DNA of 13,403 nucleotides from CAZABC01 sp964483405. Its GTDB lineage: Bacteria > Chloroflexota > Limnocylindria > Limnocylindrales > CSP1-4. The notes under the pieces are model-generated. The model was not told where the DNA came from. It searched no databases and saw only the letters and a list, made by a program, of their open reading frames with translations. Shown here one piece after another: positions 1 to 7,400 of the stretch. Position 1 is the first letter of the stretch. Each line of letters starts with the position of its first letter. The stretch covers positions 1 to 13,403 of the forward strand of contig CAZABC010000050.1 in the NCBI GenBank assembly GCA_964483405.1. The letters are read 5' to 3'. The position numbers and the translations under genes are program-made.

Positions 1-681
1 GCCCCGGACGTCCGGGGCGGCGACCTGCGCGGCCGCGGCCGTGACGTCGAGGTCCTCGACCCGTCCGACGAGCGTCCACAGGCCGGCAAGGACCGCCTCG
101 TACTCGGGCGCCAGCGGACCGAGCAGGTCGAGCAGCGCGGAGGGGAACCGGTCGGGCGTGAAGCCGTCGACGACGACGATCCCCGCGACGTCGTCCCGGC
201 CCGTCGCGAAGACCCTGGCGTAGACGTCGCCGAGGGAGTGGGCGACGAGGATGTACGGGCCGGGCTCCCCGGCGGCGGCGAGGAGCGCCCCGAGGTCCGC
301 GGCCACGTCGGCCGCGTCGTGGGGGCCGCGGGCGGGGCTACGGCCGATGCCGGCCCGGTCGTAGGCGCACGTCCGGGTCTCGCCCGCGAGGACCGGCAGC
401 ACCGCGCCCCAGCCCTCGGCGCCCGTGCCCATCCCGCTCTCGAGGACGACCGTCGGGCTCCCGGCGCCGCGGCAGTCGAGATAGAGCGAGCGGCCGTCGG
501 CGATGGCGACCGCGGCGCCCCGGGCCTCGTAGCCGAGCGGACCGAAGCGGCGTGCCCGCCAGAGCTCGACGCCGCCGGTCCGGGCCACGTCGACGACGAC
601 GGCGACGGCGAGCCCGAGCGCGATCGCGACGACGAGCCGGGGCAGCAGCCGCCGGAGCCGGGGATGACGGAAGGTGGCCAT
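1..681 (-). CDS. alpha/beta hydrolase, membrane-anchored, 3' end cut by window
   Basis: An open frame of 227 codons runs from ATG at 681 off the left edge without a stop. Residues 1-9 are Arg-rich and about 14-33 form one hydrophobic segment, so the protein is probably a signal-anchored or exported enzyme with its catalytic domain outside the cytoplasm. The fold is shown by an oxyanion-type stretch VVLESGMG (78-85), the motif AYDRAGIGRS (106-115) and the nucleophile elbow AHSLG with Ser149. Family members are serine hydrolases of unknown substrate; the catalytic His, and probably the acid, would lie beyond the window. The usual GHSLGG is AHSLGD here. The start is chosen because TACGGT (694-689) lies 7 nt upstream, as for leaderless genes, and because it is divergent from the DUF2277 gene 18 bp away. 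Confidence 0.85.
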   Translation of the reverse strand, partial: MATFRHPRLRRLLPRLVVAIALGLAVAVVVDVARTGGVELWRARRFGPLGYEARGAAVAIADGRSLYLDCRGAGSPTVVLESGMGTGAEGWGAVLPVLAGETRTCAYDRAGIGRSPARGPHDAADVAADLGALLAAAGEPGPYILVAHSLGDVYARVFATGRDDVAGIVVVDGFTPDRFPSALLDLLGPLAPEYEAVLAGLWTLVGRVEDLDVTAAAAQVAAPDVRG

Positions 682-716
682 CGGCCCTACCGTACCGCCA
701 TGTGCCGAAGCATCAA
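664..716. promoter_or_regulatory. bidirectional divergent promoter, leaderless on both strands
   Basis: The gap between two divergent ATGs (681 minus, 700 plus) is only 18 bp. It contains TACCGTA, which reads as a TAnnnT -10 on both strands: TACCGT at 688-693 (plus, 6 nt before ATG 700) and TACGGT at 694-689 (minus, 7 nt before ATG 681). Candidate -35 boxes lie inside the opposing genes: ATGACG 664-669 (plus, 18-bp spacer) and TTGATG 716-711 (minus, 16-bp spacer). No room exists for an SD on either side, so both mRNAs probably begin at or next to the A of the start codon. The match is read directly; promoter activity is inferred. Confidence 0.65.
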
Positions 717-948
717 GACACTCCGTCGTCCCGACCTGGCCCCGACGACCGGCGAGGTCGAGGCGGCCGCCCGCCAGTACGTCCGCAAGCTGAGCGGCTA
801 CCGGGTACCGTCGGCCCGCAACGCCGCCGCTTTCGACGCCGCCATCGCCGAGGTCGCCGCCGCGTCCGCGCGGCTGCTCGAGGCGATCGGGGCGCCGGTC
901 GAGGAGGGACCCGACCGCTGGGTCCCGAGCTCGGGCCGAGCCGGGTGA
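700..948 (+). CDS. DUF2277 family protein (82 aa)
   Basis: A small cytosolic protein with the hallmark start MCRSIKTLRR and the core ARQYVRKLSGYRVPS (24-38), followed by an amphipathic helix (about 40-63). This matches the DUF2277 (COG5552) family of short proteins beginning MCRNIKTL; no function is established for the family. Length (82 aa) is normal. ATG 700 is chosen from the family N-terminus and from TACCGT 6 nt upstream, consistent with a leaderless mRNA. The stop overlaps the GTG of the next gene by GTGA (945-948), so it is the first gene of an operon with the decarboxylase-like gene and the membrane-anchored protein. An open frame continues upstream to 238 but is Arg/Gly/Asp-rich shadow sequence opposite the hydrolase. 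Confidence 0.85.
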   Translation: MCRSIKTLRRPDLAPTTGEVEAAARQYVRKLSGYRVPSARNAAAFDAAIAEVAAASARLLEAIGAPVEEGPDRWVPSSGRAG

Positions 949-2228
949 CCGCGGGACCGGCATCGCCCTGGCACGACCGGCCCGGCCGCGACCCGGCGGC
1001 GCGGCCCTGGTGGGTCCGCCCGGGGCTCGAGGCCGTCGACGGCCACCTCGTCGTCGCCGGCCGCGACGCCGGAGCGCTCGCTCGCGAGCACGGGACGCCG
1101 CTCTACGTCTACGACCTCGACCGGATCGCCGAGAACGCGATCCGCGTCCGGGACGCGCTCGCGACGACCGGGCTGCCGACCCGGCTCCGGTTCGCCCTCA
1201 AGGCGAACCCGGCACCCGAGTTCCTCGCCGTCCTCCGCGATCTTGGCGCGCCCGGCGACCCGGGCGCCGTCGGCATCGACGCCTGCTCGCCGGGCGAGGT
1301 CGTCCATGCCCTCCGGCATGGCTGGCGGGCCGACGAGATCAGCTACACCGGGACGAACGTCTCCGAGCGCGACCTCGACATCCTCCTCGCGTCCGGCGTC
1401 CACCTCAACCTCGATGCCATCAGCCAGCTGGAGCGGCTCGGCCGCCGCGCCCCCGGGCTCGCCGTGGGGATCCGGGTGGACCCGGGCGTGGGCGCGGGGT
1501 ACCACGAGGGCCTGACCTACGCCGGCGACAAGCCGACGAAGTTCGGGATCGCCGAGGACCGCCTCGACGAGGCGGTCGCCGTCGCGGCCCGGCATCGCCT
1601 GTCGATCGACACCGTCCACGTCCACGCCGGCTCGGGCTGGCTCGGCGACGGTCTCGGGGCCTTCGAGGCGGCGCTCGTGCGGGTCGCCGCGATGGCCCGG
1701 CGGCTGGCCGATGCCGGATGCCCGATCGTCGAGGTGAACGTCGGCGGCGGGCTCGGCGTCCCCAACCGGGCCGACGAGCGGCCGGTCGATCTCGGCGCCT
1801 ACGCCGCCGTCCTCGCCCGCCATCTCGGCCCGCTCGGGGTGGCGATCGCGGCCGAGCCCGGCGACTACGTCGCGAAGGACGCCGGGGTCATCCTCGGCGA
1901 GGTGGTCACGGTCGAGGATCGGGGGGCGGTCCGGTTCGTCGGCCTCGACCTCGGCTGGAACCTGACCTGCGCGTACTTCGCCTACCGGTACGCCCAGGAG
2001 ATCGTCATCTGCGGGGCGGCCGATGCGCCGCGGACCGAGCTCGTCACCGTCGCCGGTCACATCAACGAGGCGGGCGACCTGTTCGCCGAGGACTACCCGC
2101 TGCCACCGGTCGCCGAGGGCGACCTCGTCGCGCTCCTCGGCACCGGCGGCTACGTCGAGGCGATGGCGATGACCCACTGCCTGCGGCCGATCGCGCCGGC
2201 GGTCTGGCTCCGTCGCGAGGGCCCGTGA
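945..2228 (+). CDS. diaminopimelate decarboxylase-like PLP enzyme (LysA/Orn-DC fold type III), substrate uncertain
   Basis: A 427-aa fold-type-III PLP decarboxylase of normal family length. An N-terminal extension (1-45) precedes the TIM barrel, where Lys86 in RFALKANP should bind PLP. Other family landmarks are KFGI (199-202), HVHAGSGW (225-232), the phosphate loop GGGLGVP (267-273), EPGDY (304-308) and the C-terminal barrel with GGY (Tyr403). Canonical LysA converts meso-diaminopimelate to lysine using CESGD and EPGR motifs. Here these read NEAGD (374-378), lacking the catalytic Cys, and EPGD, lacking the Arg, so another amino-acid or polyamine-type substrate is possible. Start GTG 945 overlaps the preceding stop by GTGA, indicating translational coupling; the same overlap joins it to the next gene. 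Fold is sure, specificity is not. Confidence 0.85.
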   Translation: MTAGPASPWHDRPGRDPAARPWWVRPGLEAVDGHLVVAGRDAGALAREHGTPLYVYDLDRIAENAIRVRDALATTGLPTRLRFALKANPAPEFLAVLRDLGAPGDPGAVGIDACSPGEVVHALRHGWRADEISYTGTNVSERDLDILLASGVHLNLDAISQLERLGRRAPGLAVGIRVDPGVGAGYHEGLTYAGDKPTKFGIAEDRLDEAVAVAARHRLSIDTVHVHAGSGWLGDGLGAFEAALVRVAAMARRLADAGCPIVEVNVGGGLGVPNRADERPVDLGAYAAVLARHLGPLGVAIAAEPGDYVAKDAGVILGEVVTVEDRGAVRFVGLDLGWNLTCAYFAYRYAQEIVICGAADAPRTELVTVAGHINEAGDLFAEDYPLPPVAEGDLVALLGTGGYVEAMAMTHCLRPIAPAVWLRREGP

Positions 2229-2857
2229 CGGGGACGCGCCTGCTCGGCCTCGCGATCGTCGCGGCCGCGCTGATCGTCGCGATCCTGCTCATGCGGGCGG
2301 TGCTCGATCGGGTCCCCGCCCCGGACCCGAGCCCGTCGGTCGCCGCCTCGGCGTCGCCGACGAGCCTCGTCGGGCCGTCGGCCACGCCGCCCTCGGCGCC
2401 CACGCCCTCCGCGACCCCGGCTTCGTCGCAGGGGGCGATCGCCACCTCGTCGCCGCCGGCCACGACCGACCCGCGGCTCGCCTACGCCGCGTTCGTCCTC
2501 CGCCTCGACGACACGCGTCGCGAGACGGCGCCGCTGCTCGACGATCTCCGCGACGCCGCCGAGGCGACCGACGAGGCGGGCGTGCGGGCGGCCGCCGAGT
2601 CGCTCGGCGCGATCGCGGAACGCGAACGCGAGTGGCTCGCCGCGAACCCCCCGGCCGCCTGCTACGCGGGCGCGCACGCCGAGGCGGACGACACCTATGC
2701 CGCCACCGCTGCGGCGGCCGAAGCGGCGATCGGCTGGGCCGACGCGACCGGTCTCGCCAAGCTCGGAGCCCTCGTCGATGCGCTCGGGGCGGTCGGGACC
2801 GCGACGGACGCGGTCGAGGCGCTGTCATCGACGCTCGCGCAGGTCGACTGCCGCTGA
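2225..2857 (+). CDS. membrane-anchored helical protein, unknown function
   Basis: A 210-aa protein I do not recognise as a named family. Residues 6-23 are a single N-terminal membrane segment with few positive charges. Residues 31-81 are a Pro/Ser/Thr/Ala-rich spacer typical of exported proteins in high-GC bacteria. Residues 83-210 are Ala-rich and helical, with a charged heptad-like stretch (93-140) and two cysteines, Cys146 and Cys209, which could form a disulfide outside the membrane. GTG 2225 overlaps the stop of the decarboxylase-like gene by GTGA, so it is the third gene of that operon. Third positions are almost all G/C, supporting coding. The topology suggests a domain held at the outer face of the membrane; its role is unknown. 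Confidence 0.75.
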   Translation: MTGTRLLGLAIVAAALIVAILLMRAVLDRVPAPDPSPSVAASASPTSLVGPSATPPSAPTPSATPASSQGAIATSSPPATTDPRLAYAAFVLRLDDTRRETAPLLDDLRDAAEATDEAGVRAAAESLGAIAEREREWLAANPPAACYAGAHAEADDTYAATAAAAEAAIGWADATGLAKLGALVDALGAVGTATDAVEALSSTLAQVDCR

Positions 2858-2880
2858 GCCGGCCGTGCCGGCCGAGGCCG

Positions 2881-2886
2881 TAGACT
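2881..2886 (+). promoter_or_regulatory. -10 element TAGACT for fdhD, leaderless type
   Basis: TAGACT lies 8 nt upstream of the fdhD ATG at 2895. The nearest purine-rich SD-like run (GAGG, 2874-2877) is too far away to place a ribosome, so a leaderless transcript starting at or near 2895 fits better. The 10-nt context CCGTAGACTC is identical before the membrane-protein gene starting at 10719. No good -35 is visible. Confidence 0.5.
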
Positions 2887-2894
2887 CGCCGACC

Positions 2895-3767
2895 ATGGAC
2901 CGCGACCCGTCGGCCGAACGCGTCCCGCCCGGCGCCCCGACCCGCCACGTCGGCCGCGCCCGGGTGCTCGTCGTCCACGGCGCCGACGCGGTCGAGCGCG
3001 ACGACGTCCTCGTCGGGGAGGCGCCACTGGAGATCCGGGCGGCCGGTCCGGGCCAGGACCCGGTCGCGGTCGCCGTCACGATGCGGACCCCCGGGCGCGA
3101 GGCCGAGCTGGCCGTGGGGTTCCTCCGGACGGAGGGCCTCATCGCCGGGGTCGCCGACGTCCTGGGCGTCGAGGTCGCCGACCCGACGAGCTCGGCCCAC
3201 CCCGACGACACGGCGATCGTCCGGCTGGCCCGGCCGTTCGACGCCTCGGTCGTCGCCGAGCGGCACTTCGTCGCGACCGCTTCGTGCGGCATCTGCGGCA
3301 AGGCGTCGATCGACGAGGTCGAGGTCCGCTGCGACCCGATCCCGGCCGGCCCGGTCGTCGCCGCGTCGACCATCCGGGCGCTCCCGGAGCGGATGCGGAC
3401 GGCGCAGGCGGTCTTCGAGCGGACCGGCGGGCTCCACGCCGCCGCGCTCTTCACGCCGGACGGCGAGCTCGAGGTCCTGCGCGAGGACGTCGGCCGGCAC
3501 AACGCGCTCGACAAGCTCGTCGGCGCCCGGCTCCTTGCCGGAGCCCTGCCGCTCCACGACCGCGTCCTGCTCGTCAGTGGCCGGGTCAGCTTCGAGATCG
3601 CCCAGAAGGCAGCGGTCGCGGGAGTCCCGGTCCTCTGCGCCATCTCGGCGCCCTCGGACCTCGCCGTCGAGGCCGCCGCTCGCCTCGGCGTCACCGTCGT
3701 CGGCTTCCTCCGCGGCGACGGCTTCAACGTCTACAGCCGGCCCGAGCGGATCGACCCGGCCCGCTGA
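2895..3767 (+). CDS. fdhD: FdhD, formate dehydrogenase sulfurtransferase / accessory protein
   Basis: A 290-aa cytosolic maturation factor. In the studied E. coli protein, FdhD takes sulfur from the cysteine desulfurase IscS and passes it to the bis-MGD molybdenum cofactor, which formate dehydrogenases need for activity. The sulfur-carrying CxxC is visible as SCGICGK (Cys131 and Cys134). Other family signatures are AVGFLRTEGLI (about 74-84), GGLHAAALF, EDVGRHNALDKLVG and LLVSGRVSFEIAQKAA. Length is normal. ATG 2895 is chosen over an upstream in-frame ATG (2697) because the extra 66 residues are Arg/Ser-rich, overlap the previous gene and are not family-like. It is convergent with vapC, 5 nt away. 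Its substrate is presumably the split selenoenzyme encoded downstream on the other strand. Confidence 0.95.
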   Translation: MDRDPSAERVPPGAPTRHVGRARVLVVHGADAVERDDVLVGEAPLEIRAAGPGQDPVAVAVTMRTPGREAELAVGFLRTEGLIAGVADVLGVEVADPTSSAHPDDTAIVRLARPFDASVVAERHFVATASCGICGKASIDEVEVRCDPIPAGPVVAASTIRALPERMRTAQAVFERTGGLHAAALFTPDGELEVLREDVGRHNALDKLVGARLLAGALPLHDRVLLVSGRVSFEIAQKAAVAGVPVLCAISAPSDLAVEAAARLGVTVVGFLRGDGFNVYSRPERIDPAR

Positions 3768-3777
3768 CCGGGTCAGC
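3763..3777. terminator. weak dyad spanning the convergent fdhD/vapC stop codons
   Basis: GCTGACC (3763-3769) and GGTCAGC (3771-3777) form an inverted repeat containing both TGA stops. As RNA it would give a 5-bp stem with a 5-nt loop and no U-run, so it is a poor intrinsic terminator. Part of the symmetry is explained simply by two facing TGA codons. Confidence 0.2.
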
Positions 3778-4177
3778 CGGGGATCACCGAGAAGCCCTCG
3801 TCGGCGAAGTCCCGATCGAAGGCGAAGGCACGGACGATGCCCTCGTCGCGCATGACCGCGAAGCTCACGTGGTCGACGAACGAGACGCGACGGCGGCCTG
3901 CGGCCACCCATGCGTCCCGTGCGACGATGTGCGTGTCGCGGTCGATCCAGCGGACGTCGATCGCCGGCAGCAAGGCGTCGATCAGCAGCCGGACGGCCGG
4001 CATCCCGGCACGGCGCTGGAGCAGGCTGATGGCCTCGACGACCACGTACTCGTGCGTCCGCAGCGATGCGTGTCGCTCGCCGCGGAGCGCTGCGAGCTCC
4101 TCCACGCTCGCGGCGTGTCGCTCGTCGGAGCCATCGATCAGGGCCACGAGGGCCGAGGTATCGACGAACACGGTCAC
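3773..4177 (-). CDS. vapC: VapC-type PIN-domain ribonuclease toxin
   Basis: A 134-aa PIN-domain protein. The domain starts at once with VFVDTSALVAL (Asp6); acidic residues expected to bind Mg2+ follow at Glu48 (YVVVEAISLL), Asp102 (SFVDHVSF) and Asp121/Asp123 (AFDRDF). PIN toxins are RNases that cut tRNA, rRNA or mRNA and are held inactive by their antitoxin. GTG 4177 is chosen because it overlaps the vapB stop by GTGA and gives the usual short VapC N-terminus; the frame runs far upstream only as shadow of other genes. The pair lies between fdhD and the diaphorase operon with no visible functional link to formate metabolism, and may be a mobile insertion. Confidence 0.9.
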   Translation of the reverse strand: MTVFVDTSALVALIDGSDERHAASVEELAALRGERHASLRTHEYVVVEAISLLQRRAGMPAVRLLIDALLPAIDVRWIDRDTHIVARDAWVAAGRRRVSFVDHVSFAVMRDEGIVRAFAFDRDFADEGFSVIPG

Positions 4178-4431
4178 CAGCGCCCGTCCTCGCCCAGGTA
4201 CCTGTCGTGCTCCTCCGCGAGATCGGGCAGTCCGGACCGGACGGCCGTCGTGCGGGCCGCCTCGAGCGCCCGGTCCCAGAGCTCGTCGCGGGTGGGTGCT
4301 GCCGGGTAGGCCTTGTCGACCGCCTCGCGGATCAGGGCCGCCATCGACGTGCGCTGCTCGCGGGCGAGTCGCCGCAAGCGCGCGGCCTGCGCGGGCTCGA
4401 GCGAGATCTGGGTCCGTTCCACGGTCGGCAT
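4174..4431 (-). CDS. vapB: VapB-type ribbon-helix-helix antitoxin
   Basis: An 85-aa protein. Residues about 4-42 fit a ribbon-helix-helix DNA-binding domain (beta strand VERTQISL, then two helices through SMAALIREAVDKAY). The acidic/aromatic tail (DLAEEHDRYLGEDGRW) would wrap the toxin. Antitoxins of this type neutralise the cognate PIN RNase and repress their own promoter. It overlaps vapC by 4 nt in the usual antitoxin-first order. Upstream, a CATCGATG palindrome (4446-4453) and nearby ACATC repeats could be operator sequence, though this is not demonstrated. GC content just upstream is locally lower than in the neighbours, mildly supporting acquisition. The start ATG 4431 has no strong SD. 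Confidence 0.88.
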   Translation of the reverse strand: MPTVERTQISLEPAQAARLRRLAREQRTSMAALIREAVDKAYPAAPTRDELWDRALEAARTTAVRSGLPDLAEEHDRYLGEDGRW

Positions 4432-4500
4432 GATACAACCCGACCCATCGATGTGATGTAGATCGTCGCCGCCACGATACCAGCGACCGCTTCGCCGCCG
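4432..4500. other. intergenic region upstream of vapB
   Basis: This 69-bp gap must hold the vapBC promoter and the end of the diaphorase operon transcript. It contains the palindrome CATCGATG (4446-4453) flanked by GATGT/ACATC-like repeats, candidates for an autoregulatory operator. No convincing -10/-35 pair or intrinsic terminator was found. Confidence 0.3.
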
Positions 4501-5511
4501 TTAGTCGACCTCGCCCGGATCGCCCTCGACGAAGCCCCAGCCGAAGCGGCCCTTGACGCACAGGTGGCCGGCCGTGACCGAGTGGTCGAGCGGCGAGGTC
4601 ACCCGGACGATCCGGTCGTCCTGGGTCCGGAGCGTCAGCGTGCAGCCGACGCCGCAGTACGGGCAGATCGTGTCGGTCTCGCGCTGGGCGGTCTCGTCCC
4701 AGGTCCCCTCGGCGCGCATGTCGTGCTCGCGCTTGAACATCAGGGCGCCGGTCGGGCAGACGCCGATGCAGTTGCCGCAGTAGACGCAGGCCGACTCGGG
4801 CAGCGGCACGTTCCACTCGGTCGAGATCCGGGCATCGAAGCCGCGTCCGGCGACCGCGATCGCGAACGTGTGCTGGGCCTCCTCGCCGCAGGCCTCGACG
4901 CACTTGTAGCAGAGGACGCACTTCGCGTAGTCGCGGACGTAGAGGTCGTTGTCGACCTTGACCGGCCCGGCGACCGTGGCCGCCACCGCCGGATCGGGGG
5001 CGTGGTGATGACCGGCCTCGAGGGCGTCGCGCTCGTCGGCGGCGTGGGGTGGCGCCGGCGGTCCGAAGCGCGCCGGGTCGGCGTCGTACCGCTCCATGAC
5101 CGCCGCGAGCGCCCCGTCGGGGTCCGCCGGCCCGGCGATCGAGAGGTCGACCGAGGAGCCGAGCAGCTCGAGGACCAGCCGGCGGGCCGTCCGGACGCGG
5201 TCGGACCCCGTCAGGACCGCCATCCCGGCCTCGACCGGGCGCGAGCAGGCGGGCGCGAGGACCCGGGCGCCGGCGACCTCCACGACGCACAGCCGGCAGA
5301 CGTTGACCGGGGCGAGGTTCTCGAGGAAGCACAGCGTCGGGATGTCGATGCCGAGCTCGCGGCAGGCGGCGAGGATCGTCGTGCCGGCGGGGACCGAGAC
5401 CGTCACGCCGTCGATCGTCAGCTCGACGGCCGGTGGTGCCTCGGCCGGCGGGGCCTCCGGGATCGTCGGCGAGCGCGGAGCGGGGACGAACCAGATCGGG
5501 TCGGCGGTCAC
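4501..5511 (-). CDS. FDH iron-sulfur subunit: 2Fe-2S + two 4Fe-4S + detached N-terminal FS0 domain of FdhA
   Basis: A 336-aa electron-transfer protein that looks like the N-terminal third of FdsA/FdhA-type large subunits. In order: a [2Fe-2S] plant-ferredoxin fold (Cys61, 72, 75, 89); a region (110-185) where a His-Cys [4Fe-4S] motif is expected but absent; a two-cluster ferredoxin (Cys198, 201, 204, 208 and Cys242, 245, 248, 252); and the molybdopterin-enzyme [4Fe-4S] domain CPYCGVGC...CVKG (Cys283, 286, 290, 318, with Lys320 next to the cofactor). It stops with TAA 12 residues after GRFGWG, exactly where the catalytic domain normally continues. That domain is encoded separately at 12698-10782. 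GTG 5511 overlaps the diaphorase stop by GTGA, so the two are coupled. It should pass electrons between the molybdenum site and the NuoF flavin. Confidence 0.88.
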   Translation of the reverse strand: MTADPIWFVPAPRSPTIPEAPPAEAPPAVELTIDGVTVSVPAGTTILAACRELGIDIPTLCFLENLAPVNVCRLCVVEVAGARVLAPACSRPVEAGMAVLTGSDRVRTARRLVLELLGSSVDLSIAGPADPDGALAAVMERYDADPARFGPPAPPHAADERDALEAGHHHAPDPAVAATVAGPVKVDNDLYVRDYAKCVLCYKCVEACGEEAQHTFAIAVAGRGFDARISTEWNVPLPESACVYCGNCIGVCPTGALMFKREHDMRAEGTWDETAQRETDTICPYCGVGCTLTLRTQDDRIVRVTSPLDHSVTAGHLCVKGRFGWGFVEGDPGEVD

Positions 5512-7400
5512 ACCAGCCCCCGTGCCACGGCGGACTCGACGGCCGACGACGCCGTCTGGCCGAGGCCGCAGATCGAGGCGTCGCGCATCGCCCCGCCGAG
5601 CTCGCGGAGCAGCGTGAGCTCCTGGTCGCGCGAGCCGAGCGGCCGCCCGGCGGCGAGGCGGTGGAGCAGCTCCTCCTGGCGGACGGTGCCGACCCGGCAG
5701 GGGACGCACTGGCCGCACGACTCGTCGCGGAAGAAGCGGGCGATGCGGAGGATGATGTCGAGGGGGTCGACGGTCTCGTCGAAGACCATGACGACGCCCG
5801 ACCCGAGGGCGGCGCCGATCGCCCGCGTGCCCTCGAACGTCAGCGGCACGTCGAGCTCGTCGGGGCCGACGAACGTCCCGGCGGCGCCGCCGAGGAGGAC
5901 CGCCCGAATCGATCGGCCCGTCGGGACGCCGCCGGCGAGCGCGAGCAGCTCGCGGAGCGTCACGCCGAACGGCGCCTCGTAGACGCCCGGCCGGGCGACA
6001 TGACCCGAGAGGCAGAAGAGCTTCGGCCCCGTCGAGCCCTCGGTCCCGATCGCCGCGTACGCCGCCCCGCCCTCGCGGAGGACGAGCGGCACGTTGACGA
6101 GCGTCTCGACGTTGTTGATGGCCGTCGGCTTGCCGAACAGGCCGTGGCTGACCGGGAACGGCGGCTTGTTCCGGGGCTCGCCGCGCTTGCCCTCGATCGA
6201 CTCGAAGAGCGCCGTCTCCTCGCCGCAGATGTACGCCCCGGCGCCGCGCCGGATCTCGATGTCGAAGGCGAGATCGCCCCCGAGGATGTCCTCGCCGAGC
6301 AGCCCCGCCGCCCTGGCCGCGTCGATCGCGGCGGCCATCGTCGCCTCGGCGCCCGGGTACTCGCCGCGGACGTAGAGGTAGCCGCGCCGGGCGCCGGTCG
6401 CGAACGCCGCGATCGTCATCCCCTCGACGAGCGCGAACGGATCGCCCTCCATGAGGACCCGGTCCTTGAACGTGCCGGGCTCCGACTCGTCGGCGTTGCA
6501 GACGAGGTAGCGGGGCTCGGCCGGCTGGGCCGCGACGGCGTCCCACTTGCGCCCGGTCGGGAACGCCGCGCCACCGCGACCGACGAGCCGCGCCTCGGTC
6601 ACCTCCGCCCGGGTACCGGCAGGGCCGAGCTCGAGCGCCCGGATGAGGCCCGCGTAGCCCCCGGATGCCCGGTACGCGCCGAGGTCGAGCGGGTCGTGGC
6701 GGCCGATCCGGGCCAGCAGCCGGAGCGACGGGTCGCCGCGCTGGGGGACGGCCTCGGCGGGGGAGGGATCGGGGCCGGCCATCCGGCCGGTGGGGCGGGT
6801 GCCAGCGATCGTCGGCGCCGGCGCGGCGGCGGCATCGAGCCGGGCCAGGATGCCGATCGCGTCGATCGGGCCGGCGACCGTCGTCATCGGGGTCTCGCCG
6901 GCGACGGTGATCAGGGCGGCCGGGGCGCGGTCGCAGAGCCCGAGGCACGGGCTGCGGAGCCAGCCGACGGCGCCGTCGCGGGCCGCCGAGCCCGCCGTGC
7001 CGAGCGACCGCTCGAGCGTGCGGCACGTCGTCTCCGCGCCGGCGACCCGGCAGGCGAGGTCGTCGCAGACGTGGGCGATGACCGGCGGTCGCGGGGCCGT
7101 CGCGAAGAGGGCGTAGAACGTCGCCACGCCGTAGGCCTCGGCCGGCGGGACGGCGAGTCGGCGGCAGACGTAGCCGAGGGCCGGCTGGCTGATCCAGCCG
7201 ACGCGCGCCTGGAGGGCGTGGAGGGCCGGCAGCAGCAGGTCGCGGCGTGAGCGGGCCGCGTGCCCGCCGCGGGCGGCGCGTCCGTCGATCGCGACGTCAC
7301 GGCGACCGCCCGACCAGCCCGAGGCGGGCGGACCGAGGACGGCATCGACGGCCGCCCGTTCGGCCGGGGACGCGAGCGGCCCGACGACGTGGAGGTCCAC
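5508..7400 (-). CDS. NuoE-NuoF fusion, NAD(H)-binding diaphorase subunit of formate dehydrogenase
   Basis: A 630-aa fusion. Residues about 50-190 are a NuoE-like thioredoxin-fold [2Fe-2S] domain (Cys112, Cys117, Cys152, Cys156). A Pro/Ala linker (190-225) leads to a NuoF-like domain with the loop GRGGAAFPTG (274-283), NADESEPGTFKDR (302-314) and GAGAYICGEETAL (387-399) for FMN and NADH, then the [4Fe-4S] site SCGQCVPC...C (Cys562, 565, 568, 611). Such fusions serve as the NAD-reducing module of formate dehydrogenases and related hydrogenases. It overlaps the iron-sulfur subunit by 4 nt, so the pair forms one operon. The start is GTG 7400: TACACT lies 7 nt upstream and there is no SD. Assignment to formate rather than hydrogen rests on the downstream FdhA-type domain and the nearby catalytic subunit; no NiFe or FeFe hydrogenase is present. 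Confidence 0.92.
   Translation of the reverse strand: MDLHVVGPLASPAERAAVDAVLGPPASGWSGGRRDVAIDGRAARGGHAARSRRDLLLPALHALQARVGWISQPALGYVCRRLAVPPAEAYGVATFYALFATAPRPPVIAHVCDDLACRVAGAETTCRTLERSLGTAGSAARDGAVGWLRSPCLGLCDRAPAALITVAGETPMTTVAGPIDAIGILARLDAAAAPAPTIAGTRPTGRMAGPDPSPAEAVPQRGDPSLRLLARIGRHDPLDLGAYRASGGYAGLIRALELGPAGTRAEVTEARLVGRGGAAFPTGRKWDAVAAQPAEPRYLVCNADESEPGTFKDRVLMEGDPFALVEGMTIAAFATGARRGYLYVRGEYPGAEATMAAAIDAARAAGLLGEDILGGDLAFDIEIRRGAGAYICGEETALFESIEGKRGEPRNKPPFPVSHGLFGKPTAINNVETLVNVPLVLREGGAAYAAIGTEGSTGPKLFCLSGHVARPGVYEAPFGVTLRELLALAGGVPTGRSIRAVLLGGAAGTFVGPDELDVPLTFEGTRAIGAALGSGVVMVFDETVDPLDIILRIARFFRDESCGQCVPCRVGTVRQEELLHRLAAGRPLGSRDQELTLLRELGGAMRDASICGLGQTASSAVESAVARGLV

Noticed and set aside
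1..18. Perfect 18-bp palindrome GCCCCGGACGTCCGGGGC at the left edge
   Set aside because: It lies inside the hydrolase coding frame (APDVRG) and is built from common GC-rich codons; no second copy or intergenic context supports a site.
798..2177. Long minus-strand open frame opposite the decarboxylase-like gene
   Set aside because: Composition is Arg/Asp/Gly/Val-rich antisense shadow with no family motif; the plus strand has clear PLP-enzyme signatures.
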